A DNA stretch of 64,000 bases from Comamonadaceae bacterium OS-4. Lineage in GTDB: Bacteria > Pseudomonadota > Gammaproteobacteria > Burkholderiales > Burkholderiaceae_C. The stretch lies in assembly GCA_027924025.1 (NCBI GenBank), contig AP026970.1, forward strand, positions 1,138,501-1,202,500, in the 5' to 3' direction. The position numbers and the translations under genes were made by a program. The notes under the pieces were generated by a model. The model was not told the origin of the DNA and did no database searches. It saw only the letters and a program-made list of their open reading frames with translations. Below, in pieces: positions 36,117 to 43,981 of the stretch (position 1 is its first letter; every line of letters begins with the position of its first letter).

Positions 36117-36224
36117 GACTACTTTACAGGCAACGGTGCCAAAGCCCCTGTTTGTGCGGGTTTTGTCGGTTGTAAACAAAGTTATCCACAGAGTGGCGCA
36201 CAGTTTTGAGGGGTAATTCGGGCT
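36117..36224 (+). repeat. DnaA-box repeat element, copy A (diverged)
   Basis: The perfect DnaA box TTATCCACA is at 36182-36190. GCGG-G-TTT lies 26 bases before it and GGGGTAA 28 bases after it, exactly as in copies B-D. The upstream part (ACAGGCA at 36126-36132) also aligns without gaps to copy B. It lacks the T-run after GGGGTAA. It lies in the 470-bp gap between the DsbG-like gene and the GGDEF gene. Confidence 0.7.
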
Positions 36225-36331
36225 TCTGGGGCGTCGCTTTTCACGTCTACACCGATTCGTCGCAAGTGCTAACACAAAACTTTCCCTCATTGACAAAACG
36301 CCGTTTTTTCTTATTGGCGAATTTTCAAAAT

Positions 36332-36440
36332 GCCTAAAAAACAGGCATCGTGTTGCAGCCCAATGCTGGCGCGGATTTGGCGGCTTGTGCCTAGGGTTAT
36401 CCACAACGTGGCCCACACGGGAATGGGGTAAGTTTTTTTC
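36332..36440 (+). repeat. DnaA-box repeat element, copy B
   Basis: Starts with a small hairpin GCCT...AGGC (36332-36346), continues with TGGCGCGGATTT and GGCTTGTG, has the box TTATCCACA at 36397-36405, then CCCACA and GGGGTAAGTTTTTTT from 36425. It ends about 80 bp before the GGDEF gene start. Confidence 0.85.
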
Positions 36441-36521
36441 CTTGTAGTTGTTCCGAAGGGCATCCTCTGCCATAGTGAAGGCAGAGGAAAACGATTAACT
36501 ACAACGCGGGACGGCCATCAC

Positions 36522-38084
36522 ATGCCAAACCGGATACGTGTGCGGCGCAGTGTGTCATTGCGGCGCGCGCTGCGGATGCTGGTCATCTTCAGTGTGCTGC
36601 CGACGGTGCTGATCTGCGCTTGGCTGGCATACAGCAACTACCAATTGCAACGGGAGGGCTTTGAGCAACAGACCGTGCTCTTGGCGCGTGCGATCCAGGC
36701 AGAGATTGAGCGGGAGCTCGCCGCCATCGAGTCGGGCCTCAAGGTCATGGCCACCGCCCCGGAGTTGGCACGTGGCGATCTCAAGGGTTTTCATCAGCAC
36801 GCCACCAACAACACCGTGGCGCCTGACATGGCGCTCAACTATGTGTTGACGGACGCCAAGGGCCTGCAGGTGCTCAACACCCTGTTCCCTTACGGCGCGG
36901 CCTTGCCCAAAACCGGCACACCCACTCAGCTCCAGCAGGTGTTTACCCAGCGCCAGACGGTGCTCACGGACCTGTTTAAAGGCGTGACGACGCAAGCGCA
37001 CATCATGGCGGTGGGGGTGCCGGTCGTGGTCAATGACAAGGTCGTTTACAGCCTGAACATGGGTCTGACGCCCGATTACATCAACCGCCTGATCGCCCAG
37101 CGCCCGCTGCCGGACGGCTGGCTCATCGCGGTGCTGGACAGCAGCCGCACGATCGTGGGTCGGTCGCGCGACCCCTTGAAATTCATGGGCCAGCCGGTCG
37201 GGCTCAAGGTGCAGCAGGCCATGGACGGCCATTCATCCGGCTTTTTGGAGTCGGTGACCAAAGACAATGTGCCGGCATTCACCGGGTTCAGCACCTCAGA
37301 CCGCTGGGGCTGGACGGTGGTGGCAGCAGCACCGCAGAGCAGCCTGTATGACGACTTGTTTGCCCAGCTCGCCCAGGTGCTGGGTGGCCTGGTGTTCGCC
37401 TTGGCGCTGGGTTTTTGGCTGGCGCGGCGGGCGGGCGCCAAGGTGCTGTCATCGGTGCAGCAGCTCAATGACACGGCGCTCGCACTCGGGCGAGGGGAAG
37501 ATGTGAGCCCGCCCAGCCTGGAGCTGCAAGAGGCCCAAGCCGTGGGCACTGCCATGCTGCAGGCGGCGGATGCCATGCGCAAAGTCAAGTTTTTCGCCCA
37601 GCACGATGCACTGACCGAGCTGCCCAACCGCCTGCTGTTTGATGAACTGGCGCAGCGCAGCATTCTGAGCGCCATGCGGCACCACGGCGAGCTGGCGCTT
37701 TTGGCCATGGACCTCGATGGTTTCAAAAAGGTCAACGACACCCTGGGCCACTCCATCGGCGACGAGGTACTCAAAACCGTGGCGCAGCTTATCGGCTACA
37801 CCATCCGGGCGTCGGATGTTGCGGCTCGCATCGGTGGGGATGAGTTCATTGTGTTGCTCGACGGGGTGAGCCAAGCCGATGCTCTGCAGACAGCCGACCG
37901 CCTGGTGCATGCCCTGTGCCAGCCGTATTACGGGGTGGATGTGCCGCTGGGTGTGAGCATCGGTCTTGCCATGTACCCCCACCACGGCTCAGATTTGAAA
38001 ACCCTCATGCTCGCGGCAGACAGTGCCATGTACGCCGCCAAAGCTGCGGGCAAGGGGCAGACCCGTATTGCCACGCCAGAGTAG
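36522..38084 (+). CDS. diguanylate cyclase with periplasmic sensor domain
   Basis: A 520-residue inner-membrane protein. One helix at about 20-38 is followed by a periplasmic dCache-like sensor (40-275), a second helix (about 285-305), a HAMP-like linker and a GGDEF domain. The active site ARIGGDEFIVLL is intact, and RASD lies five residues before it, giving a complete I-site for product inhibition. The substrate-binding helix reads DALTELPNR. It should make c-di-GMP in response to a periplasmic ligand. DnaA-box elements flank it on both sides. Confidence 0.92.
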   Translation: MPNRIRVRRSVSLRRALRMLVIFSVLPTVLICAWLAYSNYQLQREGFEQQTVLLARAIQAEIERELAAIESGLKVMATAPELARGDLKGFHQHATNNTVAPDMALNYVLTDAKGLQVLNTLFPYGAALPKTGTPTQLQQVFTQRQTVLTDLFKGVTTQAHIMAVGVPVVVNDKVVYSLNMGLTPDYINRLIAQRPLPDGWLIAVLDSSRTIVGRSRDPLKFMGQPVGLKVQQAMDGHSSGFLESVTKDNVPAFTGFSTSDRWGWTVVAAAPQSSLYDDLFAQLAQVLGGLVFALALGFWLARRAGAKVLSSVQQLNDTALALGRGEDVSPPSLELQEAQAVGTAMLQAADAMRKVKFFAQHDALTELPNRLLFDELAQRSILSAMRHHGELALLAMDLDGFKKVNDTLGHSIGDEVLKTVAQLIGYTIRASDVAARIGGDEFIVLLDGVSQADALQTADRLVHALCQPYYGVDVPLGVSIGLAMYPHHGSDLKTLMLAADSAMYAAKAAGKGQTRIATPE

Positions 38085-38094
38085 CGCATTAGCA

Positions 38095-38121
38095 TAAAAA
38101 AACCCCGTTAAAAACGGGGTT
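38095..38121 (-). terminator. intrinsic terminator (minus-strand direction)
   Basis: Perfect 9-bp arms AACCCCGTT and AACGGGGTT (38101-38121) with a 3-base loop. The run of seven A residues before it reads as a T-tail on the minus strand, so it stops transcripts coming from the DUF6172 gene. It lies 16 bases after the GGDEF gene stop and may also serve that gene weakly. Confidence 0.78.
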
Positions 38122-38129
38122 GTGAGACT

Positions 38130-38238
38130 GCCTATTTTTTAGGCGTCGTGTTGAAAGCCAAGCCTGGCGCGGATTTCGCGGCTTGTGAACACGCTTATCC
38201 ACACAGCAACCCACAGGCGACAGGGGTAAGTTTTTTTC
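38130..38238 (+). repeat. DnaA-box repeat element, copy C
   Basis: Hairpin GCCTA...TAGGC (38130-38144), TGGCGCGGATTTCGCGGCTTG, box TTATCCACA at 38195-38203, CCCACAGGCG, then GGGGTAAGTTTTTTT from 38223. Spacing is identical to copies B and D. It lies between the terminator and the DUF6172 stop codon, so it would be part of that gene's 3' leader-out RNA. Confidence 0.87.
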
Positions 38239-38294
38239 AACTTTATTTGCCCCGCGCGCAGTGAATGGGCCCGCTGAGTGTGCTAGCCCTGGCC

Positions 38295-38621
38295 TTACTC
38301 TTCCAAAAAGTTGGCAATCGTGGCGGCTGCCGACGGGTCGCGCGGCTTGCGCACCCCGTGCTTGGCCAGAATTTCAATATAGAACTGCGTACCGCCCTCT
38401 TTGGCAGCGGCGTCGATCAGGCCGATCAACTCGGCCGGATGGGCCACGACAGCGGTTTGCTCGGTGGCACCAAAGCGGCAGTCAAAGTCCCAAAAATCCA
38501 CGCCCTCGGGCAGCGCCCGGTTGCGTTCGCGCTTCATGTATTTGCGGATTTCGTGTTTGGTGGCGTCCAACAGGCGATCGGGGTGCTTGCCTTCAACATG
38601 GAGGGGAAATGTCTTTTTCAT
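38295..38621 (-). CDS. DUF6172-like small protein
   Basis: A 108-residue cytoplasmic protein. It starts MKKTFPLHVEGKHPDRLLDATKHEIRKY and is basic in its first half (KYMKRERNRALP), with a conserved-looking VDFWDFDCRFG segment. I associate this build with DUF6172, a family without known function. AAGGA upstream sets the ATG at 38621. It is divergent from the exonuclease gene. Confidence 0.68.
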   Translation of the reverse strand: MKKTFPLHVEGKHPDRLLDATKHEIRKYMKRERNRALPEGVDFWDFDCRFGATEQTAVVAHPAELIGLIDAAAKEGGTQFYIEILAKHGVRKPRDPSAAATIANFLEE

Positions 38622-38696
38622 GGGGAAATCCTTGTGCGCCGCGCCGCTCTGTGGGCTGCGGGCAAAACTGTGAGGCCAACCAGTGGCAGGTGGGCG

Positions 38697-39314
38697 ATGA
38701 TACGCCCCATGCAACAAAACCCCCGCGAACAGCACGCCACCCCCCACAAAGACGCCATTGCCCTGCTGCCCGAATTTGCCCGTTTGGGCCTGGACCGCAT
38801 CACCCTGGTAAACGAGGGCGCGCAAGCCCATGCCGCTCTGGCCGCTCTGCGCCAAGCCCGCGCCTGGGGCTTTGATACCGAGTCCAAACCTACCTTCAAA
38901 GTCGGCGAAGTCTCCGACGGGCCTCATGTATTGCAACTCTCCACGCCTGAGCGGGCCTGGGTGTTTCAGCTGCACGACCCCGAGTGCCGCGCGGTGGCTG
39001 CCGCGCTTATGGCGCTGCCCGGTATTGCCAAGGCCGGTTTTGGCCTGGGTGATGACCGCAAGCGCATTCTTCACAAGCTGGGGGTAGAACCGGTGGGTGT
39101 GTTGGAGCTCAATGGGGTGTTCCGCGAACGCGGCTACCGCAAAGACATGGGGGTCAAAGGTGCCGTGGCGGTGTTGTTTGGGCAGCGCTTCATCAAGAGC
39201 AAAAAGGCTGCCACCAGCAACTGGGCGGCGCCCCGGCTCACAGAGTCGCAGCTGGTCTATGCCGCCAACGACGCTTACGCCGCCATCCGGGTGTTTAACG
39301 CGCTCGGGCTTTAG
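38697..39314 (+). CDS. 3'-5' exonuclease, RNase D-like (DEDDy)
   Basis: A 205-residue single-domain exonuclease. ExoI motif GFDTES is near residue 60, ExoII is in FGLGDDRK near 120, and ExoIII YAANDAYAAIRV near 192 has the Y-x3-D of the DEDDy class. It lacks the HRDC domains of full RNase D, so it acts on RNA or DNA ends of unknown kind. Start choices are 38697 or 38709. Its stop overlaps the stop of the convergent DUF938 gene by two bases. Confidence 0.85.
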   Translation: MIRPMQQNPREQHATPHKDAIALLPEFARLGLDRITLVNEGAQAHAALAALRQARAWGFDTESKPTFKVGEVSDGPHVLQLSTPERAWVFQLHDPECRAVAAALMALPGIAKAGFGLGDDRKRILHKLGVEPVGVLELNGVFRERGYRKDMGVKGAVAVLFGQRFIKSKKAATSNWAAPRLTESQLVYAANDAYAAIRVFNALGL

Positions 39315-39943
39315 GCCGCAGGCTTTGCGGGGCGGCCCCACACCAGCAACAGGTTATGGGCGGGCAGGGCGTGGCGGGCTTGTAGCTGCAGGCCGGCCTG
39401 TGCCGCAACGGCTGCCACATCGGCCAGTTGTCGGATGCCAAAACTCGGGTCATGGGCTCGCAGGCTGTCATCGAATTCGAGATTGCTCTGGGTAGGTGGC
39501 ACGCCGGCCTCAAAGTAGGGCCCGTAGGTCACCAGCACTCCGCCGGGCGCCAGAGAGGCGGCGGCACCCCGCATCAGGGCTGCGCATGCGGCCCACGGCG
39601 CAATATGCAGCATGTTGATGCACAACACCAGGTCATACGGCCCCGCCCATGTGGCGCCTTCGGCAAACCACGGCTCGCGGCAGACATCGAGCTGCTGGGC
39701 CACTTCGATATTGGCCAAATCCGCCTCGGTGGCGCGTACCTCGATATTGTAGAGCGCGCCGCGGTGCACCTCGGTGGGCTGCCAGGCCCACTGCGGCAGG
39801 TGCTGCGCAAACCACACCACATGCTGCCCGGTGCCCGAGGCAATCTCCAGCGCCCGGCCACTGGCAGGCAGCAGGGTTTGCAGCACGTCCAGAATCGGGT
39901 GCTTGTTGCGTTCGGCAGACGGGCTGTGGTCGGGTTGCGCCAT
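39311..39943 (-). CDS. DUF938 SAM-dependent methyltransferase
   Basis: A 210-residue class I methyltransferase. It begins with SPSAERNKHPILDVLQ, the DUF938 hallmark, then the SAM loop ALEIASGTGQHVVWFA near residue 32 and DLVLCINMLHIAPW near 105, with GGVLVTYGPY near 135. The substrate is unknown. It starts 10 bases after the stop of the preceding minus-strand small gene, so the two are likely co-transcribed. Confidence 0.87.
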   Translation of the reverse strand: MAQPDHSPSAERNKHPILDVLQTLLPASGRALEIASGTGQHVVWFAQHLPQWAWQPTEVHRGALYNIEVRATEADLANIEVAQQLDVCREPWFAEGATWAGPYDLVLCINMLHIAPWAACAALMRGAAASLAPGGVLVTYGPYFEAGVPPTQSNLEFDDSLRAHDPSFGIRQLADVAAVAAQAGLQLQARHALPAHNLLLVWGRPAKPAA

Positions 39944-39953
39944 GGAGCGTGGC

Positions 39954-40202
39954 TTAGTGGGTCACAAACTCGTAGCTGACTTCTTCGCTCTCGACCATGT
40001 CGAGAATGTCGTTGAGTTCGTCTTCGCTCTCGGTGCTGCTCCAGGTGTCTTCAGGGTCCGCTGCGAACAAAGGCTCGATGGCGATGTCCAGGAACTGGCC
40101 GTTGGGCAGGCTCAGTACCGGGGTGCCTTCAGAAGTTTCTACCAGTGCCCAGTCATCGGGTACCGACATTTCCAGCTTGATGGTGACGTTGAGTTTTTTC
40201 AT
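39954..40202 (-). CDS. small acidic protein, unknown
   Basis: An 82-residue protein with one beta-rich half (KLNVTIKLEMSVPDDWALVE) and an acidic C-terminal half (SEDELNDILDMVESEEVSYE). It has no cysteine, no signal peptide and no family that I recognise. AAGGA sets the ATG at 40202. A copy of the DnaA-box element lies about 133 bp upstream of its start. Confidence 0.65.
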   Translation of the reverse strand: MKKLNVTIKLEMSVPDDWALVETSEGTPVLSLPNGQFLDIAIEPLFAADPEDTWSSTESEDELNDILDMVESEEVSYEFVTH

Positions 40203-40334
40203 GGAAAAGTCCTTGTGTTTGTCGTTCAGTGAGGCGGCGAGGTTACCTCATCGGGGGTTCCGGGTCGGTGGGGACCGGACAGCCGGTTCCCCCATACCAC
40301 AGCTTTTTGCCTTTAAAAACAATGCTCTACGCGC

Positions 40335-40443
40335 TGCCTTATTTTTGGGCAGGCTTGTCAAAGCCAATGCTGGCGCGGATTTCGCGGCTTGTGAACACGC
40401 TTATCCACACAACAGCCCACAGGCGCTTGGGGTAAGTTTTTTT
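40335..40443 (+). repeat. DnaA-box repeat element, copy D
   Basis: Hairpin CTGCC...GGCAG (40335-40352), TGGCGCGGATTTCGCGGCTTG, box TTATCCACA at 40401-40409, CCCACAGGCG, then GGGGTAAGTTTTTTT from 40429. It follows the stop codon of the next minus-strand gene by a few bases. Confidence 0.87.
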
Positions 40444-40448
40444 ATTAA

Positions 40449-41285
40449 TTAATTGTTCACAATGTCCGCGGCGACCACTTCCATCGGGTAATACTTTTCA
40501 AAAACAGCGCGCAAGCTGCCGTCGCGCGCGCTTTTCACCATCGCGTTGCTGAGCAGATCCATATCGGTCTGGCTCAGCGTCTGGCGCGAAAGGTAGGCCC
40601 CTACCCGGGATTTGGGCAGTCCGATGACCGGGCTGAAACGAAATTCGCCACTCTGCGCCACGTCCGGCGTGATTTGCAGTGCCGAGTGCAGCAGGGTGGG
40701 CGGCAAGATCGTGAAGTCCACCCGGCCTGCACGCAGCATGCGGCCCACAGAGGCCAGGTCATTGACAAAGTCCACCCGGTTGTCGTCGGTCAGCCTTTGT
40801 ACCAAGGCATCGTATTCATCACCCCAGCTATAGCTGCGCACCAAGGCGCCGCGTAGCTTGGACCGCTCTGCCAGCGAGCGAAGGTCTTTGGGGGGCAGGG
40901 GCGCGGTACTCAGCGTGATCAAGGTGGGGGTGAGGTTGACCAAGTGCACAAATTGCGCCTTTTGGTCCCGCTCCTGGTTTTGGGAGGCGGGGATCAAAAT
41001 GTCGGCCTGGTGCGAGACAAAGGTCATTGAATCCGCCCGGGCGCGCGGCACTACCGGGAACTGGAGCTGGCAACCGGCCTTGCGACTGACTTCGCGCAGC
41101 CAGTCGGGATAGACGCCGGAGACATGCTCACCCGTGACCTTGACATTGAAGCCCGTCGGTGCCGCCGGCACCACGATGACCCTTGAGCACACCGCATGGC
41201 TGAGAGTTGCACCCAAGGTCATCGCTGCGCTCAGTGCAAGGCGCAGCCAACAGGTTCTTCCGCCGGGAAAAAGTGTAGAGCCCAT
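40449..41285 (-). CDS. periplasmic solute-binding-like protein
   Basis: A 278-residue protein with a signal peptide (LRLALSAAMTLGATLSHA, cleavage near residue 31). The mature part follows SBP_bac_3 order: GVYPDWLREVSRKAGCQLQF near 60, GRMLRAGRVDFTILP near 185, and a C-terminal FEKYYPMEV. It is the second such orphan receptor in the window, after the one at 32229-33131. The start is ATG at 41285 or GTG at 41294. TTAATTAATT overlaps its stop. Confidence 0.7.
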   Translation of the reverse strand: MGSTLFPGGRTCWLRLALSAAMTLGATLSHAVCSRVIVVPAAPTGFNVKVTGEHVSGVYPDWLREVSRKAGCQLQFPVVPRARADSMTFVSHQADILIPASQNQERDQKAQFVHLVNLTPTLITLSTAPLPPKDLRSLAERSKLRGALVRSYSWGDEYDALVQRLTDDNRVDFVNDLASVGRMLRAGRVDFTILPPTLLHSALQITPDVAQSGEFRFSPVIGLPKSRVGAYLSRQTLSQTDMDLLSNAMVKSARDGSLRAVFEKYYPMEVVAADIVNN

Positions 41286-41322
41286 GACGGCCACTATACA
41301 CAGACTGCGCCAGCGTCGCGGG

Positions 41323-41766
41323 CTACTTCACCGGCAAGTGCATTTGCACCCAACGCACGATATCGGCCTGCCCCATCGCCCCGGGTTGGCGGGCGACTTC
41401 GCGGCCGTTCACAAACAGCGCAAGGGTGGGAATGCTGCGGATCTGGAATCGGGCGCCCAGCGCCTGCTCGGCCTCGGTATCCACTTTGGCCACCCGGATG
41501 TGCGGCTCCAGCTGGCGGGCAGCCGCGGCATAGGCGGGCGCCATCTGCCGGCAAGGCCCGCACCACGGCGCCCAAAAGTCCACCAACAGCGGGATGTGGC
41601 TGCGGTGCAAATGCGTGTCCAAAGAGGCAGTCGTCAGGTCGACCGGCTTGCCGGTGAACAACGGGGCTTTGCAGCTGCCGCAGTCGGGCGCACTGGACAT
41701 GTGGTCTGCCTTCACCCGGTTGGTGGTGTGGCAGTGGGGGCAAACGATATGGAGTGCTTCGGTCAT
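41323..41766 (-). CDS. trxC: thioredoxin 2
   Basis: A 147-residue thioredoxin with an N-terminal zinc ribbon. The zinc cysteines are CPHC near residue 9 and CGSC near 30; the active site is FWAPWCGPCRQMAP near residue 65; RSIPTLALF holds the cis-proline. This matches TrxC, which is induced by oxidative stress in other bacteria. The ATG at 41766 gives the normal N-terminus directly before the zinc ribbon. Confidence 0.93.
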   Translation of the reverse strand: MTEALHIVCPHCHTTNRVKADHMSSAPDCGSCKAPLFTGKPVDLTTASLDTHLHRSHIPLLVDFWAPWCGPCRQMAPAYAAAARQLEPHIRVAKVDTEAEQALGARFQIRSIPTLALFVNGREVARQPGAMGQADIVRWVQMHLPVK

Positions 41767-41851
41767 GCAGGCTAGCTGGCGGCACGGGGCCAAAACTCAA
41801 GCGCCCGAGGTGCAAGGCTTAGGCGTTTCACCCTAAGAAACAACAGGTACT

Positions 41852-41892
41852 AGGGTTAACCCTTGCATCAAGTCTAGGGTTAACCCTATACT
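41852..41892 (+). promoter_or_regulatory. sigma70-like promoter with two copies of a palindromic operator
   Basis: The 12-bp perfect palindrome AGGGTTAACCCT occurs at 41852-41863 and again at 41876-41887, 24 bp centre to centre, both preceded by CT. A -35-like TTGCAT (41863-41868) and a -10-like TATACT (41887-41892) are separated by 18 bp, so one palindrome sits before the -35 and the other between -35 and -10. The layout fits repression by a dimeric regulator; the regulator is not identified. Confidence 0.7.
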
Positions 41893-41931
41893 GCAGTGCA
41901 ACATCACTTGTTTTTACTTAAGGAGCCCACC

Positions 41932-42195
41932 ATGGCCAGCACGACTCTTCACAGCATTTCTCTGCCCCGCGACGCACAACCCACCGTGGGCGCCTCCTTG
42001 CAGGCGCTGTGGGTGGCCGGCAAAAACCTGGTGGTGGCTTTGAGCCAAGCCGCTTTTGGCCGCGCATCCGGTGCCGGTCAGACCCGCCTGGAGCAGGCCG
42101 AAGAGCTGCGCACTTTTGCGGCCAGCATCCAGAAGTCGGACCCTGACTTTGCCTTGGACCTGTTTGCCGCTGCAGACCGCCACGAAGGCCTGTAA
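41932..42195 (+). CDS. small protein of unknown function under operator control
   Basis: An 87-residue protein with a Ser/Thr-rich N-terminus (MASTTLHSISLPRD), a short hydrophobic stretch (LWVAGKNLVVALSQAAFG, residues 23-40) that could contact membrane, and a helical acidic tail (QAEELRTFAASIQKSD). It has no cysteines and no family that I recognise. AGGAG at 41921-41925 is ideally spaced. It is preceded by the tandem palindrome operator and probably forms a one-gene unit. Confidence 0.75.
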   Translation: MASTTLHSISLPRDAQPTVGASLQALWVAGKNLVVALSQAAFGRASGAGQTRLEQAEELRTFAASIQKSDPDFALDLFAAADRHEGL

Positions 42196-42255
42196 GCCTT
42201 CGCGGCCCACGCGCCCACCCCGGCTGTGCTGGCCGGGTGGAGCGTGGGGTTCCCC

Positions 42256-43311
42256 TTACATCGTGGGGTAATCGGTGTAGCCCTTGGCGCCGGGCGTGTA
42301 GTAGGTGTTGCTGTCAGGCGTGTTCAACGCCGCACCGGCTTTCACCCGTTCCGGCAGGTCCGGGTTGGCAATGTAGGCATTGCCGAAGGCCACCGCATCC
42401 AACTTTCCGTCTTTGATCGCTTGCTCAGCCTCTTCAGCGCTGTAGCCCATATTGCCGATCAGCACGCCCTTGTAGTTCGCGCGCGCCACCGACATGACGT
42501 CGGCCTTTTGCACGCCGAAGAAATCCGCACGCATCATGTGCAGGTAAGCCAGCTTGAAGCTGTTGAGCTTGTCCGCCAAGAAGGTGGTCAGGCCCACCGG
42601 GTCGCTGTCGATCATGCTGTTGAAGCTGTTCAGGGGCGACAGGCGCACACCCACGCGGTCGGAGCCAATGGCGTCGCTCACCGCAGTCAGCACCTCAAAC
42701 AAGAAACGTGCACGGTTTTCTACCGAGCCGCCATAGGCGTCGGTGCGCTGGTTGCAGCCGTCGCGCAAGAACTGGTCGATCAGGTAGCCGTTGGCGCCGT
42801 GCACTTCCACACCGTCAAAACCGGCGGCGATGGCGTTTTTGGCGCCTTGGGCAAAAGCGGCCACGATCTCTTTGATTTCTTCCACCGTCAGCGCGTGGGG
42901 CGCTACGTGGGGCACTTTGCCTTCAGGGGTGTGGATCTCGCCTTCAATGGCCAGCGCGCTGCTGGAGACGGTGCGCGCACCGCCATTGATGCCGGGGTGG
43001 GCTGCGCGACCTGCGTGCCAGATTTGCATGAAGATGCGGCCGCCCTTGGCGTGGACTGCGTCGGTGGTCTTCTTCCAGCCGGCGATTTGTTCTGCGGAGT
43101 ACACACCGGGCTCGGCCACAAAGGCAGAGGTGCCCTCTGTCACCATGGTGCATTCGGTGATCAGCAGGCCGCCGCTGGCGCGCTGGGCGTAGTACTCGGC
43201 CATCAAATCATTGGGCAGGTGCTCCATGCCCGCGCGGGTGCGGGTCAGTGGCGCGAGGACGAAACGGTTGGGCAGTGTCAGCGCGCCGACTTGGAGGGGG
43301 GAGAAAAGCAT
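42256..43311 (-). CDS. Old Yellow Enzyme family NADH:flavin oxidoreductase
   Basis: A 351-residue FMN enzyme of the NemA/xenobiotic reductase group. It starts LFSPLQVGALTLPNRFVLAP, carries the substrate-binding pair in IWHAGRAAHP (H-A-G type) near residue 100, and the barrel motifs FDGVEVHGANGYLIDQFL near 180 and AFGNAYIANPDL near 315. Enzymes of this family reduce activated alkenes, nitroesters or N-ethylmaleimide. The ATG at 43311 gives the standard N-terminus. Confidence 0.92.
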   Translation of the reverse strand: MLFSPLQVGALTLPNRFVLAPLTRTRAGMEHLPNDLMAEYYAQRASGGLLITECTMVTEGTSAFVAEPGVYSAEQIAGWKKTTDAVHAKGGRIFMQIWHAGRAAHPGINGGARTVSSSALAIEGEIHTPEGKVPHVAPHALTVEEIKEIVAAFAQGAKNAIAAGFDGVEVHGANGYLIDQFLRDGCNQRTDAYGGSVENRARFLFEVLTAVSDAIGSDRVGVRLSPLNSFNSMIDSDPVGLTTFLADKLNSFKLAYLHMMRADFFGVQKADVMSVARANYKGVLIGNMGYSAEEAEQAIKDGKLDAVAFGNAYIANPDLPERVKAGAALNTPDSNTYYTPGAKGYTDYPTM

Positions 43312-43413
43312 GTTCAAAAACCTGTAAACGTAACAACAAGGGGCGCGAGTGTGGCACCGGGGCAATAAGCCCGATGCGGTGGGGTTACTCGGTTTCGGGG
43401 TAGCGCGTGGGGT

Positions 43414-43974
43414 TTAACGCAGGGCCAGTGCCGCATCGCGCACCCGGGCCAGCAGCCGGTGCCGGATCAAGCCGCTCACCGGCCGTATCAGGTACCAATA
43501 GGGGGTGAACCGCAGCAGGGCCGCACGGTCGGTGCACCACACCCGCGTCTCGGTCAGCAGCCAGGTGCCGCCGCCGGCATCGGCTTGGGTGCTGAAGTTC
43601 AGCAGCAGCTTGGCGCAGCCGGGCTTGGCAAATGCCGCAAACCCGTCGGCCCCCGCCACTGGCAACTGGCCGTAGTCTGCCTGCCAAAACCGGCCTGTCA
43701 GGCCCAGGGCGACCTCAGCATCGCCATCGCGCCCGAGCAGGGTGAAGTTGTCGATCCCGAAAGGGGGCTGGTCTTTCAAGCGGCTACTGCCGCCCAGGGC
43801 GCCCCGCAGCCGGTCGGGCAGCTCGCGCAGCTGGATGAATCGGCGCGCCCACGGGTCTTCGCTCACGCCGGGCTGCAGCACCGCGTCCATCAAGGCGGCA
43901 GGGCTGGCCTGGGTGAGCAAACGGTGTTTCTCGCTGAACTGGTAGCGCGGCATGAGCCGCTCCATCAACTGCAT
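43414..43974 (-). CDS. hypothetical protein, DUF2867/SRPBCC-like
   Basis: A 186-residue protein with alternating strands and long helices and no signal peptide. The pattern (PRYQFSEKHRLLTQASPAALM at the start, FGIDNFTLLGRDGD in the middle, RFTPYWYLIRPVSGLIRHRLL at the end) recalls START-like lipid-binding folds. I am not certain of the family. The frame runs to a TTG at 43995, but the ATG at 43974 avoids overlap with the GST stop. Confidence 0.55.
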   Translation of the reverse strand: MQLMERLMPRYQFSEKHRLLTQASPAALMDAVLQPGVSEDPWARRFIQLRELPDRLRGALGGSSRLKDQPPFGIDNFTLLGRDGDAEVALGLTGRFWQADYGQLPVAGADGFAAFAKPGCAKLLLNFSTQADAGGGTWLLTETRVWCTDRAALLRFTPYWYLIRPVSGLIRHRLLARVRDAALALR

Positions 43975-43981
43975 CCGACGC

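Noticed and set aside
36117-40443. DnaA-box cluster as the chromosomal replication origin
   Set aside because: No dnaA, dnaN, gyrB, parAB or rpmH gene lies nearby, and the boxes are far apart inside a larger repeated element rather than clustered beside an AT-rich unwinding region.
41852-41887. AGGGTT repeats as a telomere-like or CRISPR-like array
   Set aside because: There are only two units, each a palindrome, placed exactly around a promoter; they fit operators.
42226-43368. Plus-strand open frame of 380 codons
   Set aside because: It mirrors the Old Yellow Enzyme gene, has no ribosome site and shows a His/Val/Gly-rich composition typical of antisense frames.
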